NCBI GenBank assembly: GCA_025210375.1
Contig: JAOASB010000032.1
Span: 1-34,677 of the forward strand
DNA length: 34,677 bases
Direction: 5' to 3'
Source: Maledivibacter sp.
Lineage (GTDB): Bacteria > Bacillota > Clostridia > Peptostreptococcales > Caminicellaceae
Shown: piece after piece, positions 7,104-16,032 of the stretch
Layout: each line of letters starts with the position of its first letter
How positions within the stretch are numbered: position 1 is the first letter of the stretch
Translations under genes and position numbers: made by a program
Notes under the pieces: model-generated
The model's database searches: none
Told to the model about the DNA's origin: nothing
Seen by the model: only the letters and a program-made list of their open reading frames with translations

Positions 7104-8957
7104 ATGAAAGCAAAAAAATTAGGAAGCTATTTTATTGTAGTTATGTTAATGGTATCATTTGTGTTTAGCAACTCAGTATTGAGTTCATATGCTCACTCTA
7201 CATTAACAGAAAAAACAAGCTTAAAAAAAATGAAAGTTGGTGATGTAATTAGAGCTAATTACAAAGCCAATGCTGGAAAGATTGGCGCATTTAGTAACTT
7301 AGGACAGTCTACAGGGGATTTAATACCTGTTAGCTCATCAAAATCCCCAGATGGAGATTTTTATTGGATATATGTTGGAGATGATGAACAAGGTAGAATG
7401 AAGTTAATTGCTGATAGAAATATACAAAAGGATATTAGTTGGGATGCTTTAAATGCAGATAAAATAATTGAAGGTCTATCTGATTGTAAAAGTTATGTTC
7501 AATTTAATGATAGTTCATATGTAGATTTTAGTAGAGCTTTATCTGAATTAGGAAATAGTGATTTTACTATTGAATTCTATTCATCATATACCGATACTAG
7601 TAGAGATATAATACTAGGTTCATATAACATGGGTGGAAGTTGCTTGAATATTGAATGGCATTATGGAAAAATAAGAGTATATCCTGCTGATCTTTATAGT
7701 CCTCAGAAATATGAGGTTGGAAAAATGTATAAGATCACAATAGCTTTTAGAAAATCCGATGGAATGCATAATATATATGTAGACGATAAATTAGTTGCTT
7801 CAAAAAAATACAACTTACAATTAAATTCAGATTATAAACCACGGTTAGGTTCCGATGGTAGGAGTGGCACTATTCGACTATCCGATAAACTTGCTGATTT
7901 TAAAATTTTCAATTCTTACAAAACACCAGAAGAAATTAAGAACTCCAAACCTACAAATTCTGATGTTGTATTATGGTATGACTTTAGAAATATAAATAAT
8001 AAAACTATTATTGATAGTTCCGTAAATAAGATAAATGCAACTATAAATGGATCACTTGAATCTGTCACAAAGGGAAATAATCTAGGATATGGGACTATTC
8101 GCTGTATTGAAGGTGGATTGGAATGGGATAAAAATATAGTTAACAATACCCTTAATGGTAAAATAACAGCAGGAGACAATAATATTTGGAATTGGCAAGG
8201 TATTTATTCACTTACTTCGAGCAATGATAATTCTCAAAAAATAATTAGAGGAAATACTTCCCCAGACGGTTCTTCTCATATAACGTCTTCTGAATTAGCC
8301 GGATTTAGACCTGTACTTCTAGTAGAAAAAGAGGATGAACCCTCAGTGAACTCTAAAGTATTGAATATCGAACCAGAAAAAGAAAAAATAAAGCAAAATG
8401 AAACTGTAGCAGCTAAATTGGTTATAGACAACCTAAAAGAAATTGTAGCAGAAGATATAAGAATAAACTACGATGAAGAAAAACTAGAATTTTTAGGTTT
8501 TGAAGAAATAGAGGGAATGAAATTAGTAAAGTCCATTGAAAAAACAGAGGATGGTTATCTAAGAGTTATAATAGCAAGTAAGGGTGAATCAAATATAGTA
8601 AATGCTAAAAAAATATTGTTGAAATTAAAATTTAAAGGTATTGGTATAGGAGAAACCGTTATTAACATTGCTAAAGGAAGAGTTACAGACGGTATAGAAA
8701 TGGAAAAGGAATTAACAGAAGATCAATGTGGAGAAGGAACAATAATAATTGAAGTCTTAAAGGATGTTAATAACAGCGGGGAATTCACATTGCTAGATTT
8801 AGGAATTGATGCTAGACATTTATCCAAGGATCCAACATCTTCACAATTATCTAAGTATAATACTGATATTGTTGTGAATGGTCAGATAGATGATGCGGAT
8901 TTATTGGAAATAGGAAAACTTATATTAAGCAATCCAAACTATACACCAAATAAATAG
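7104..8957 (+). CDS. Secreted LamG-like / cohesin-like / dockerin-like surface protein
   Basis: The 617-aa product has a Sec signal peptide (residues 1-31). Residues 40-110 hold a beta-rich segment. Residues about 128-275 form a concanavalin/LamG-type jelly roll (YVQFNDSSYVDFSRAL, IEFYSSYTD, IYVDDKLVASKKY). Residues 320-408 contain a second segment ending in the FRPVLLV motif frequent in clostridial surface proteins. Residues about 413-550 resemble a cohesin (NETVAAKLVIDNL, DIRINYDEEKLEFLGF). Residues 553-610 hold two degenerate dockerin-type calcium loops (DVNNSGEFTLLDLGIDARHL; then VVNGQIDDADLLEIGKLIL). Cohesins bind dockerins in cellulosomes, and both on one chain suggests a link in a multi-protein surface assembly. 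No catalytic domain is visible. It is monocistronic, with its own promoter and terminator. Confidence 0.8.
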   Translation: MKAKKLGSYFIVVMLMVSFVFSNSVLSSYAHSTLTEKTSLKKMKVGDVIRANYKANAGKIGAFSNLGQSTGDLIPVSSSKSPDGDFYWIYVGDDEQGRMKLIADRNIQKDISWDALNADKIIEGLSDCKSYVQFNDSSYVDFSRALSELGNSDFTIEFYSSYTDTSRDIILGSYNMGGSCLNIEWHYGKIRVYPADLYSPQKYEVGKMYKITIAFRKSDGMHNIYVDDKLVASKKYNLQLNSDYKPRLGSDGRSGTIRLSDKLADFKIFNSYKTPEEIKNSKPTNSDVVLWYDFRNINNKTIIDSSVNKINATINGSLESVTKGNNLGYGTIRCIEGGLEWDKNIVNNTLNGKITAGDNNIWNWQGIYSLTSSNDNSQKIIRGNTSPDGSSHITSSELAGFRPVLLVEKEDEPSVNSKVLNIEPEKEKIKQNETVAAKLVIDNLKEIVAEDIRINYDEEKLEFLGFEEIEGMKLVKSIEKTEDGYLRVIIASKGESNIVNAKKILLKLKFKGIGIGETVINIAKGRVTDGIEMEKELTEDQCGEGTIIIEVLKDVNNSGEFTLLDLGIDARHLSKDPTSSQLSKYNTDIVVNGQIDDADLLEIGKLILSNPNYTPNK

Positions 8958-8965
8958 AACATAAC

Positions 8966-8995
8966 AAAAGGATAGGATATTTACTCTATCCTTTT
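8966..8995 (+). terminator. Intrinsic terminator after the LamG/cohesin gene
   Basis: AAAAGGATAG / CTATCCTTTT, a perfect 10-bp stem with a 10-nt loop, starts 8 nt after the stop. A/T tracts on both sides let it serve in both directions, and the next gene (stop at 9151) converges on it. Confidence 0.8.
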
Positions 8996-9150
8996 ATTAT
9001 ATTTACAATTCAACCTTTGCAAATTGAAAACAATATAACCAATTAAGGCTCAAAAAAATTCCCCAAGAAAGAAGCACACCAATCTATTGACAGACTCCAT
9101 AAACAACTTGATAACATCAGTTTTCGATAAGCTCTCATATATTTTACCCT

Positions 9151-10755
9151 TTAATCCAACTTCTCCCCAAGCCTCACAAGCCCCCATGCACACTGCACTC
9201 TATTTACAGCTTCCTTTGGTTTAAAGCCTTCATATATAAAGCCCATCTCCTTAGCTAGCTTTAGGTATCCATATGACCACTCTTTACCTTCCTCATTCAT
9301 TGTTTTAGCCTTTTCTTCTAGTCCTGCTGCTCTTATGAGTATTACCATTAACTGCTCTCCTGTTATGTTTTTATCGGGGGAGTTGGTGTCATTAGCAGTT
9401 CCAGTTATATAACCCTTGTCGGCACATATTTTGATGCATTCATCTGCCCAGTTGGTATCTGGGAAATCCTTTGAGCCTTGGACTTCACCCTTGAGTCCAA
9501 GGACATTTACTAGGTATTGTGGGAATTCTGATCTAGTTACTGATTTGTTTGGCTTAAATGTTCCATCGGGATAACCGGATAAGGTGTAGTCGTATACTAA
9601 ATCCATTGTTTCCTTAAAAGCAAAATCTTCCGGTTTATAATCACTAAATAAGCTCTTCTCTGACTGGGGTCTGTATTTTTCATGGAGCATTTTAAATACT
9701 GATTTGTTATTATAGGCACTTGCCATGCCATATAGGCTTTGTTCAGTGGACATTGCATTGCTAGATACTCGATAATTTCCGTATTCACTTAATACATGGG
9801 TAAAGCTCCCATCCTTTAATTGAAATTTAAGTAATGCTGTGGTGGGATTATTCCCATCTTTGGTGGTCCACTGTTCTCCCATTGGGTCTTGGCCTATAGA
9901 AGTTAGTGCCAGGATTACCCAGGAACAGCTTTCTGGATTTACTGATCCCCAGGACTCAAATCCACCGTCGTCTATCTGTCTTTCATGTAAGAAATTCAAG
10001 GCTTTTTGTACCACTGGATTGGATTCATCCTCTCCTAACATTCCAAATGCCATAAGGGCTGCCGCCGTCATATCTATATCGGAATCAATCAAAGCATAAT
10101 CCTCTGGGTCTTCAAAATATTTCACATCATAGGTATAACCCCCATCGGGATGCTGTTGTTTTTCTAACCACTTTAGGGCCTTATCCTTATCCGGAATTGG
10201 CTCACCCGCACAATAAAGGGATATAATTCCGAAGATATGGGCATTGATCAAATCCTCTCCCACGGGCTTTTTAGTTTTATTATCCTCTACGGAATCTGCA
10301 AATTTGCCGCTGGACAGCATGGTATTTTTTTCTATCTCCACAAGATTTAACCCACCAAAATTTCTAGGGTCTTTACCCGCCGAGCATACGCCAATGATAG
10401 TCCTTTGGTAATCTGTGTTTGCCGATTTTCTAAGCCCTGAGCCCTCTTTTACCTGTTGCTCCCTCCAATATACTCCGTTTTTGCCATCCTTTGTTGTCCA
10501 TTTTTCTCCACTAACATCTTCTTTAAATCCAAAAAGTCCGAGGGCTGGCCAATCAAGGATTCCTTCAAATTCATTTTCCTTGTAATTGTTATAGTAGTAG
10601 TCTATTGTTTTCTGAGCCTTTTTATAAAGCTCCTCTCTAGTGAGCTTTGAAGTCTCAGCATATATAGATGTGGCAAATGAATTAAATATAAAGATTATGG
10701 TAAATAAGGCTAGAGCTAAATTGAAGAACCTATTGTTTTTCAATCCTTTTAACAT
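9151..10755 (-). CDS. SLH-anchored protein with prenyltransferase/terpene-cyclase-like alpha/alpha repeats
   Basis: The 534-aa product starts with a signal peptide (about 1-33, cut after SIYA). Residues 40-370 are helical repeats with QW-like motifs: KWLEKQQHPDGGYTYD, FLHERQIDDGGFESWG and LKFQLKDGSFTHV. The phrase GE(K/Q)WTTKDG(K/N)N occurs twice. The terpene-cyclase DxDD motif was not found, so an enzyme role is doubtful. The same fold forms the ligand-holding barrel of transcobalamin. Residues about 380-534 hold three SLH repeats (LSGYPDGTFKPNKSVTRSEF; DKGYITGTANDTNSPDKNIT; a more diverged third), which bind pyruvylated wall polymers. GGGGGGA precedes ATG 10755, so this start is preferred over 10806. 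It lies downstream of the vWA cluster, separated by a 168-bp foldback element. Confidence 0.85.
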   Translation of the reverse strand: MLKGLKNNRFFNLALALFTIIFIFNSFATSIYAETSKLTREELYKKAQKTIDYYYNNYKENEFEGILDWPALGLFGFKEDVSGEKWTTKDGKNGVYWREQQVKEGSGLRKSANTDYQRTIIGVCSAGKDPRNFGGLNLVEIEKNTMLSSGKFADSVEDNKTKKPVGEDLINAHIFGIISLYCAGEPIPDKDKALKWLEKQQHPDGGYTYDVKYFEDPEDYALIDSDIDMTAAALMAFGMLGEDESNPVVQKALNFLHERQIDDGGFESWGSVNPESCSWVILALTSIGQDPMGEQWTTKDGNNPTTALLKFQLKDGSFTHVLSEYGNYRVSSNAMSTEQSLYGMASAYNNKSVFKMLHEKYRPQSEKSLFSDYKPEDFAFKETMDLVYDYTLSGYPDGTFKPNKSVTRSEFPQYLVNVLGLKGEVQGSKDFPDTNWADECIKICADKGYITGTANDTNSPDKNITGEQLMVILIRAAGLEEKAKTMNEEGKEWSYGYLKLAKEMGFIYEGFKPKEAVNRVQCAWGLVRLGEKLD

Positions 10756-10778
10756 TAAAATCCCCCCTACGCAAAATT

Positions 10779-10806
10779 TTGATAACTGTACGCCAATAAA
10801 ACTCAA
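10779..10806 (-). promoter_or_regulatory. Hybrid promoter candidate at the edge of foldback element copy 1
   Basis: TTGAGT (10801-10806) lies inside the element end. A 16-bp spacer leads to TATCAA (10779-10784) in the flanking DNA, on the minus strand pointing at the SLH gene. The -35 is good and the -10 only fair (four of six). Confidence 0.4.
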
Positions 10807-10954
10807 GAAACGAAAGTAGACTCTGAGGTTTCCTTTTAGCTCCCTTTACAAAACTGTTTTGTCCTCTTTTTATTCAAAGGATAAACGGGTTTGTAGGAGG
10901 AGCGTAAAAGGATTCTCAGTGGCTACTTGAGTAAATCAAACTCACAAGCGTACA
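10787..10954 (-). repeat. 168-bp foldback (MITE-like) element, copy 1
   Basis: Begins TGTACGC and ends GCGTACA. The minus strand aligns along its full length with the plus strand of 32590-32757, also exactly 168 bp, with scattered substitutions. The two halves of the element are themselves imperfect inverted repeats: AGTAGCCACTGAGAATCCTT matches the reverse complement of the far half, which reads AGTAGACTCTGAGGTTTCCT. It lies 32 bp upstream of the SLH gene start. It encodes nothing. A clear target-site duplication is not visible. Confidence 0.8.
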
Positions 10955-10975
10955 TTTATAACATTACCCTATTAC

Positions 10976-13498
10976 TTAAAACTTCCTTATAGCAATGTCA
11001 GCTATAAAAAGCATTAAAGCCAATGGCAGTAGTATAAAGCTTATATGGATATCAGATTTATTTTTTCTTATGGGCTGTTTAAATACATTGATTTCTTTAT
11101 CAATAAATCTGCCATCCGTGGCATTGCATAAAGCAGTTAAGGTTTTTATTCCACTTTCCCTATCTAGCCCATACTCTGGACAATAGTCTAGATTTATGGT
11201 TTTAGTTATGCTTTCCACGGCCCCCTTAGCATCAGTCAGTTTAGCTGTTACATAATAGGTTCCCTCTTCATCTAAAAAGAAGCTTCCTCTATATTTCCCT
11301 GTGGCTACCTGCTTTAACGACATAGCTCCCTTGGATTTATGTGGTCCCTGTACCACCATTTCCATCTTTTCATTGTCCTCAGCCTTGGTGTTAACCACAA
11401 ATGCCTCTACTTTGCCTTTGCTTTTTTCTAAATAAAGCTCCATGCTTTTATTGGATTCATGGGAAATCACTGAACTAATTAATGATGACCATTTTGATTG
11501 AAAGCTATGCCACTTAATCCATGAATTACTCCACCCGCCCTTAAGATCAGAAGTCCATACCAAAACTTTTCCAAGTCCATATTGCCACCCTGCTAGGATA
11601 GGATCATCTAAAGGACTTTTCAAAATAAGTTCTGCTTCATCCTTTATGCCTGTACCTATATACCCCTTTAAATTGGGCAGTACATCCTTGCTAAAAACAC
11701 TTTTATCCACCTGTATGGGGGTAAACTCCTGGTTATTGATATATTTTTTAGTCGCACGATAGGTTTCCTTCGCAAATATGTTTGGTATAGCTTCGAAATC
11801 CTTGACAAAATAACTCCTGCCCTTTGTTTCCTTAGACAACCTTTTTAAAACCCCTTGATCTGCATCGTAACCCATTGCCACCGTGGATAGAGTTATATTA
11901 TTTTTCTTCATATTATTTATAAGGGTATCATAGCCCTCCTTTTCCCCCTGTCCATCGGATAATAGTATGATGTGTTTGATCTTTACTGGAGTGTCTTGAA
12001 GCTTCTTTATTCCTTCACTTAGGGAGGGTATGATTAGGGTCCCCCCCTTTGCCCCAAGCTTCCCTATATCCTCCTCTATTACTTCTTTATCCCTGGCAGA
12101 TCCAAGGGGTACTATCCACTGTAGAACATCTGAAAATGCCAATACTCCAATATAATCATTATCTTCTAGGATACCCACAGATCTTATGGCGGCTTCCTTT
12201 GCCATATCTATTTTCTTTATTCCACCGCTTTCATCGTCCATACTTCCAGAACTGTCTATAATAAGTACCAGTCCAGTATTAGGCTGCTTTTTATTGCCCT
12301 TCATTTTACAGCTCACCGGGAGCATATGCTCTAAAACAGTATCCTTATAGCCTCCCAGGGCAAAGCTTTCTTCACCGCCAACAACAATAAGCCCAACCCC
12401 AAGCTCCTTGACACATGTGTTGAGATTAGCTTCAAAGCTGGAGGAAATAGAATCATGGTGAATATTTACTAGGAATATACCGTTGAATTTTGACAAGAAA
12501 TCTATATTGTCGGCAACCCCATTTGGTGTGCAGCTTTGCAGTTCAAGCCCCATGCTTGTAAGAAGATTTTCCACTATATGAACATCTTCCTTCTTTCCAA
12601 CCACTAGTACCCTAGGTTTATGTCCCATTTGTAAGCTTCCCGTTACCCTGTTGTTTTTCAGATTATTGTCTTCTTTAAAGACTATTTCCCCCCTATAATT
12701 CATATTTGATTTATTATTTAATGTTATATAATACTTAAATATATTCTCTCCTTTACTTACCCTTATGTCTTCCTTTATTAGAATTTCATTTCCACTATAA
12801 AAATAAAGGGTGCCTTTGGTATCAATGGTGCTATCTATTGTTAATTCCATAGGTATATTTTCTGCTTTATGTATATTGTTTGGGAGTTCTATGGAAGTCA
12901 GCTGTACATCATTTCCCTTATAACCGTCTATAGGATATATCTCAAGATTGATTTTCCTTTGTCTTAATTCATTTGCAGCCTCTAAAGCATCTCCAGCATT
13001 TTCTCTTCCGTCTGTAATCAAAACCAATCTTTTATTTGATTTTTGAGGAAAGTAGTCTGCTCCAAAGTCCAAAGCCCCTTGTATATCTGTAAAATATGGG
13101 TTAGGCTCAGATATTAGCTTAATATCTTCTATCCTATCCCTAAGGGACATATCTACCATGGGCTTTTTCCCAAAGGTTATTATTGCGGCTTTATCCTTAG
13201 GTTCCATTGAAACCAGCTGACTATTTATATAGTCCTCTATTTCCCTCTTACTATCCTCCATACTTATGGAGCTGTCTACCAAAAAAATAGTAGTGGTATC
13301 CCTAGAGGTCACATTTATAGTCATTCCAGTTAAAGATAGTATAAGGCAAATCAGAGTTAGCAATCTAACTAATATCCAATACCTTCTTCTATTAGGCTTT
13401 ATTATTCTACTATGCTTAATGATTTGAAATGTGAAGTATCCCAGTATAACAAATGAAAACAATATAATTTTAATATCCATACCTCCGTTAAATGTCAA
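10976..13498 (-). CDS. Membrane protein with two vWA domains and a GATase-like domain
   Basis: About 840 aa. Two N-terminal helices (10-28, 41-60) precede a first vWA domain (about 70-195) with a complete MIDAS start, DSSIS at 75-79, and ITDG. A beta-rich linker follows, then a class-I glutamine-amidotransferase-like fold (about 295-395; RVLVVGKKEDV, GLIVVGGEESF) without an obvious catalytic triad. A second vWA (about 408-590) carries MIDAS DSSGS at 415-419, T487 and SDGQ. A C-terminal helix precedes a short basic tail. The vWA domains face outside if the helix count is right. The start is uncertain: TTG 13498 has GGGAGG 9 nt upstream and overlaps the preceding gene by 11 nt, whereas ATG 13480 has GGAGGT almost abutting it. 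It is the last gene of the contiguous vWA run. Confidence 0.82.
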   Translation of the reverse strand: MTFNGGMDIKIILFSFVILGYFTFQIIKHSRIIKPNRRRYWILVRLLTLICLILSLTGMTINVTSRDTTTIFLVDSSISMEDSKREIEDYINSQLVSMEPKDKAAIITFGKKPMVDMSLRDRIEDIKLISEPNPYFTDIQGALDFGADYFPQKSNKRLVLITDGRENAGDALEAANELRQRKINLEIYPIDGYKGNDVQLTSIELPNNIHKAENIPMELTIDSTIDTKGTLYFYSGNEILIKEDIRVSKGENIFKYYITLNNKSNMNYRGEIVFKEDNNLKNNRVTGSLQMGHKPRVLVVGKKEDVHIVENLLTSMGLELQSCTPNGVADNIDFLSKFNGIFLVNIHHDSISSSFEANLNTCVKELGVGLIVVGGEESFALGGYKDTVLEHMLPVSCKMKGNKKQPNTGLVLIIDSSGSMDDESGGIKKIDMAKEAAIRSVGILEDNDYIGVLAFSDVLQWIVPLGSARDKEVIEEDIGKLGAKGGTLIIPSLSEGIKKLQDTPVKIKHIILLSDGQGEKEGYDTLINNMKKNNITLSTVAMGYDADQGVLKRLSKETKGRSYFVKDFEAIPNIFAKETYRATKKYINNQEFTPIQVDKSVFSKDVLPNLKGYIGTGIKDEAELILKSPLDDPILAGWQYGLGKVLVWTSDLKGGWSNSWIKWHSFQSKWSSLISSVISHESNKSMELYLEKSKGKVEAFVVNTKAEDNEKMEMVVQGPHKSKGAMSLKQVATGKYRGSFFLDEEGTYYVTAKLTDAKGAVESITKTINLDYCPEYGLDRESGIKTLTALCNATDGRFIDKEINVFKQPIRKNKSDIHISFILLPLALMLFIADIAIRKF

Positions 13499-15191
13499 CC
13501 TTAAACACCTCCCACTCTAACACCATGAATATAAGCAGAAGGATGATTATGATATTTTTTAAATCTATCCTTTTTAAAGAATTTGAATAGAGTGTATTGG
13601 ATTTTTCACTTCCCCCAATGGCAGTGCTGTAATTTATATTCTCCATATTTGGAGGATTGACGAAAAAGCTTTTTATAGTGCCAGCATCATTAGTCAGCTC
13701 ATAGCCTCCAACCTCATCCAGTTCAATCAATTCTCCCCTAGAAATATCTCTAGTTTTTGTTGAAGTTTGTAGCTTTACACTGCTGCCCTCCACATATATT
13801 TCGTCTCCGGGTTCATACCAATTTTTTTCTCCTTTGAAGAACCATTTCATAATATTATCTACTAGTATGGGAAAGTCTGCCTTCATAGAAAGATTGGTTT
13901 TACTCAAATCTATGGTGGAATAAATCTCCTTAATATCGGAATCCGTTTTATATGCCATTACAGTTCTTTCACCAACCCCAAGGATGCTTTGCAAATCATT
14001 ATCTGACTTAAGATATGAAAAATCCTTTAGGTATATTTCCCTAAGCTTTATGTCCTTTGAAAACTCTTCATCAGTTATTTTCAACTCCCCATATTCCTGT
14101 AAATATTCCCCAAGCATGTTTTCATTAGGATTCAGATACCAAATTTTCTTAAGATTTGAAGTCTCTTTTTCCTTCATATATTTATTGATTATATATAAAT
14201 CAAAGCCACCATCATCATTATATTCATTAACAGTTTTTAAGTTTATATAGGGAAGACTTTTTAGTGCCCTTTGAAGAAAATAATTTTCACCTATCATAAG
14301 AACCTTCTTTTTGTATCTATCCCCTATGGGCAATATGAATTGATTATCAATGGACAGCATATCTTCTTTTTTAATTGACATTTTTAGGCTTTGAGAATCA
14401 TGGGGAACATTGATCCAGTTTACATCAATGATGTCATTAGAAGGTATATTGACCCTTTGAATATCATGCCAGCTGTTTTCATCCCTTAATTCCAAGATCA
14501 AAGATTTGTCCTTTTTTCCGTAATTTCTTATTCTAAATAGTGCCGTATCATTATAGTAGTCATAGCTTCCGTCTATAATCCCTATATTTTCAATCTCCCC
14601 ACCAACCTTTATTTGTTTATCCCCAAATGCTAGGTTTTTGTCAGTAAATAAAATGATGGGTTTAGGACATGATGAAAGCAGGGTATCAGTACTCTTTATA
14701 TTTAAAGCTTCACAGGTAGCTTTGATTTTAGTAAGCTCCTTTAATATCCTTTGTTTATCTCCAGCCTCTATGATCTTTTTAGTTTTTCTTCCTAGGATAA
14801 TTAAATCCATAGAAACGTCATCATCGATGGTGTTCATATAGCTTTTTATCTCTTCCTTGGCAATTTCCATTCTAGAGTCACTATTTTCCTCTGCCATCAT
14901 GGTCAAGGAGGTATCTAGGGCTATGATTAGCCTTTCCCCATCAAAGGTATCAATCCATATAGGGCCAGCAAATGCCATAACTATCAATATACCTATCAAA
15001 AGCTGAAGTAAAAGAAGTAAATATTTATTAATCCTATTTTTCTTTATTCCCTGTACTTCCTCTATTACCTCATCCCATAATCCAAGATAGGATATTTCCC
15101 TTTCTTTAAATTGCTGCTTCCTTAGATGAATAAGAATTATAAGGGGTAAAATTAGAGAAAGCAACCACCCTAGTGGATTTGAAAAACCCAT
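13488..15191 (-). CDS. BatA-like membrane protein with vWA domain
   Basis: The 567-aa product opens with the BatA N-terminal region (FSNPLGWLLSLILPLIILIH, LR-rich linker, second helix LLLLLQLLIGILIVMAFAGP). Next comes a vWA-type domain whose MIDAS start is DTSLT at 93-97. A long extracytoplasmic beta-rich region follows, with a final helix (NIIIILLLIFMVLEWEVF). BatA proteins act beside MoxR and DUF58 proteins in aerotolerance/stress or assembly operons. The start codon directly abuts the stop of the DUF58 gene (0 nt gap), with GAGGTGA just upstream, indicating translational coupling. The length fits BatA/BatB fusions with extra C-terminal sequence. Confidence 0.85.
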   Translation of the reverse strand: MGFSNPLGWLLSLILPLIILIHLRKQQFKEREISYLGLWDEVIEEVQGIKKNRINKYLLLLLQLLIGILIVMAFAGPIWIDTFDGERLIIALDTSLTMMAEENSDSRMEIAKEEIKSYMNTIDDDVSMDLIILGRKTKKIIEAGDKQRILKELTKIKATCEALNIKSTDTLLSSCPKPIILFTDKNLAFGDKQIKVGGEIENIGIIDGSYDYYNDTALFRIRNYGKKDKSLILELRDENSWHDIQRVNIPSNDIIDVNWINVPHDSQSLKMSIKKEDMLSIDNQFILPIGDRYKKKVLMIGENYFLQRALKSLPYINLKTVNEYNDDGGFDLYIINKYMKEKETSNLKKIWYLNPNENMLGEYLQEYGELKITDEEFSKDIKLREIYLKDFSYLKSDNDLQSILGVGERTVMAYKTDSDIKEIYSTIDLSKTNLSMKADFPILVDNIMKWFFKGEKNWYEPGDEIYVEGSSVKLQTSTKTRDISRGELIELDEVGGYELTNDAGTIKSFFVNPPNMENINYSTAIGGSEKSNTLYSNSLKRIDLKNIIIILLLIFMVLEWEVFKVDI

Positions 15192-16031
15192 TTAAATCAC
15201 CTCAGTTGCCTTGGCTATGATATCAATTGGCTGCATGTCACTAGTAGAAAAAACATATTTTATATCCCTAGAGTCGCAGGCTTTTTTACAATTTTCTATG
15301 AACGCCTTAGTTTTTTGTCTATATATTTCTTTAATTCCCTCTTTAAGTAGCACCCTTCTATATTCCCCCGTCTCCTTATCTATAAGCTTAAGCTCTCCAG
15401 TGAAGTCAGGTTCTATTTCCTGGGGTGACATCAAGTGTATAACAACTATATCCTGTTCCTTTGAGGAAAGATAATCTAGTACATTTAAAAAATCCTTATC
15501 AAACAAATCGGATATGATGAAGGTCATACCCCCACTAAGACCCTTTATATGGGTTAAGGAATCAAAGCTGGTTCTGCCCCTTGGTACAATAGAAGCCATA
15601 AGGTCTATTAACCCATAAAAACTGTCTTTACTTTTAAGATTTTCTCTTAGTAACTTCACTTCATTATCCATGGTATATATGTTAAGGATATCCCTTTGAT
15701 TTAAGGTTATATATCCAAGTCCCACTGATAAAAGTTTTGATAGTTCAAATTTGTTAGGCTTTCCAAAGTCCATGGATGCACTGCAATCCAGAATTACATT
15801 CACCCTCATCTGTCTTTCCTCGGTGAATTCTCTTATATAAAAGCTCCCAGTACGAGGATATGCCTTCCAATCTATCCTTCTTATATCATCTCCTGGACTA
15901 TATATCCTATGGCCATAGAAATCATGGGATAATCCCAAGCCCTTACCCTTCCTATTTCCCCTAGGTCCTTTTATCAGTCTTTTTCTGGAACCTATGATTA
16001 TATGTTCTATTTCCCTCAAAAACTTCTCCAT
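15192..16031 (-). CDS. DUF58 (vWA-like) protein of a MoxR operon
   Basis: The 279-aa soluble protein carries the DUF58 signature YSPGDDIRRIDWKAYPRTG (44-62) followed by FYIREFTEERQ. Its vWA-like core has an intact MIDAS start DCSAS at 82-86. DUF58 proteins are the regular partners of MoxR ATPases. In such systems the vWA module is thought to recruit a substrate or metal-dependent ligand for remodelling. It starts 1 nt after the MoxR stop and ends flush with the BatA-like start, so the three genes form a tight transcription and translation unit. Confidence 0.92.
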   Translation of the reverse strand: MEKFLREIEHIIIGSRKRLIKGPRGNRKGKGLGLSHDFYGHRIYSPGDDIRRIDWKAYPRTGSFYIREFTEERQMRVNVILDCSASMDFGKPNKFELSKLLSVGLGYITLNQRDILNIYTMDNEVKLLRENLKSKDSFYGLIDLMASIVPRGRTSFDSLTHIKGLSGGMTFIISDLFDKDFLNVLDYLSSKEQDIVVIHLMSPQEIEPDFTGELKLIDKETGEYRRVLLKEGIKEIYRQKTKAFIENCKKACDSRDIKYVFSTSDMQPIDIIAKATEVI

Positions 16032-16032
16032 A

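Noticed and set aside
9000..9150. Coding-like minus-strand reading downstream of the SLH gene
   Set aside because: It is a short open stretch without a start or binding site, and I could not tie it to any family.
9151..10755. Terpene cyclase or prenyltransferase enzyme
   Set aside because: QW-like repeats are present, but no DxDD catalytic motif was found and the protein is exported and SLH-anchored, so a binding role is more likely.
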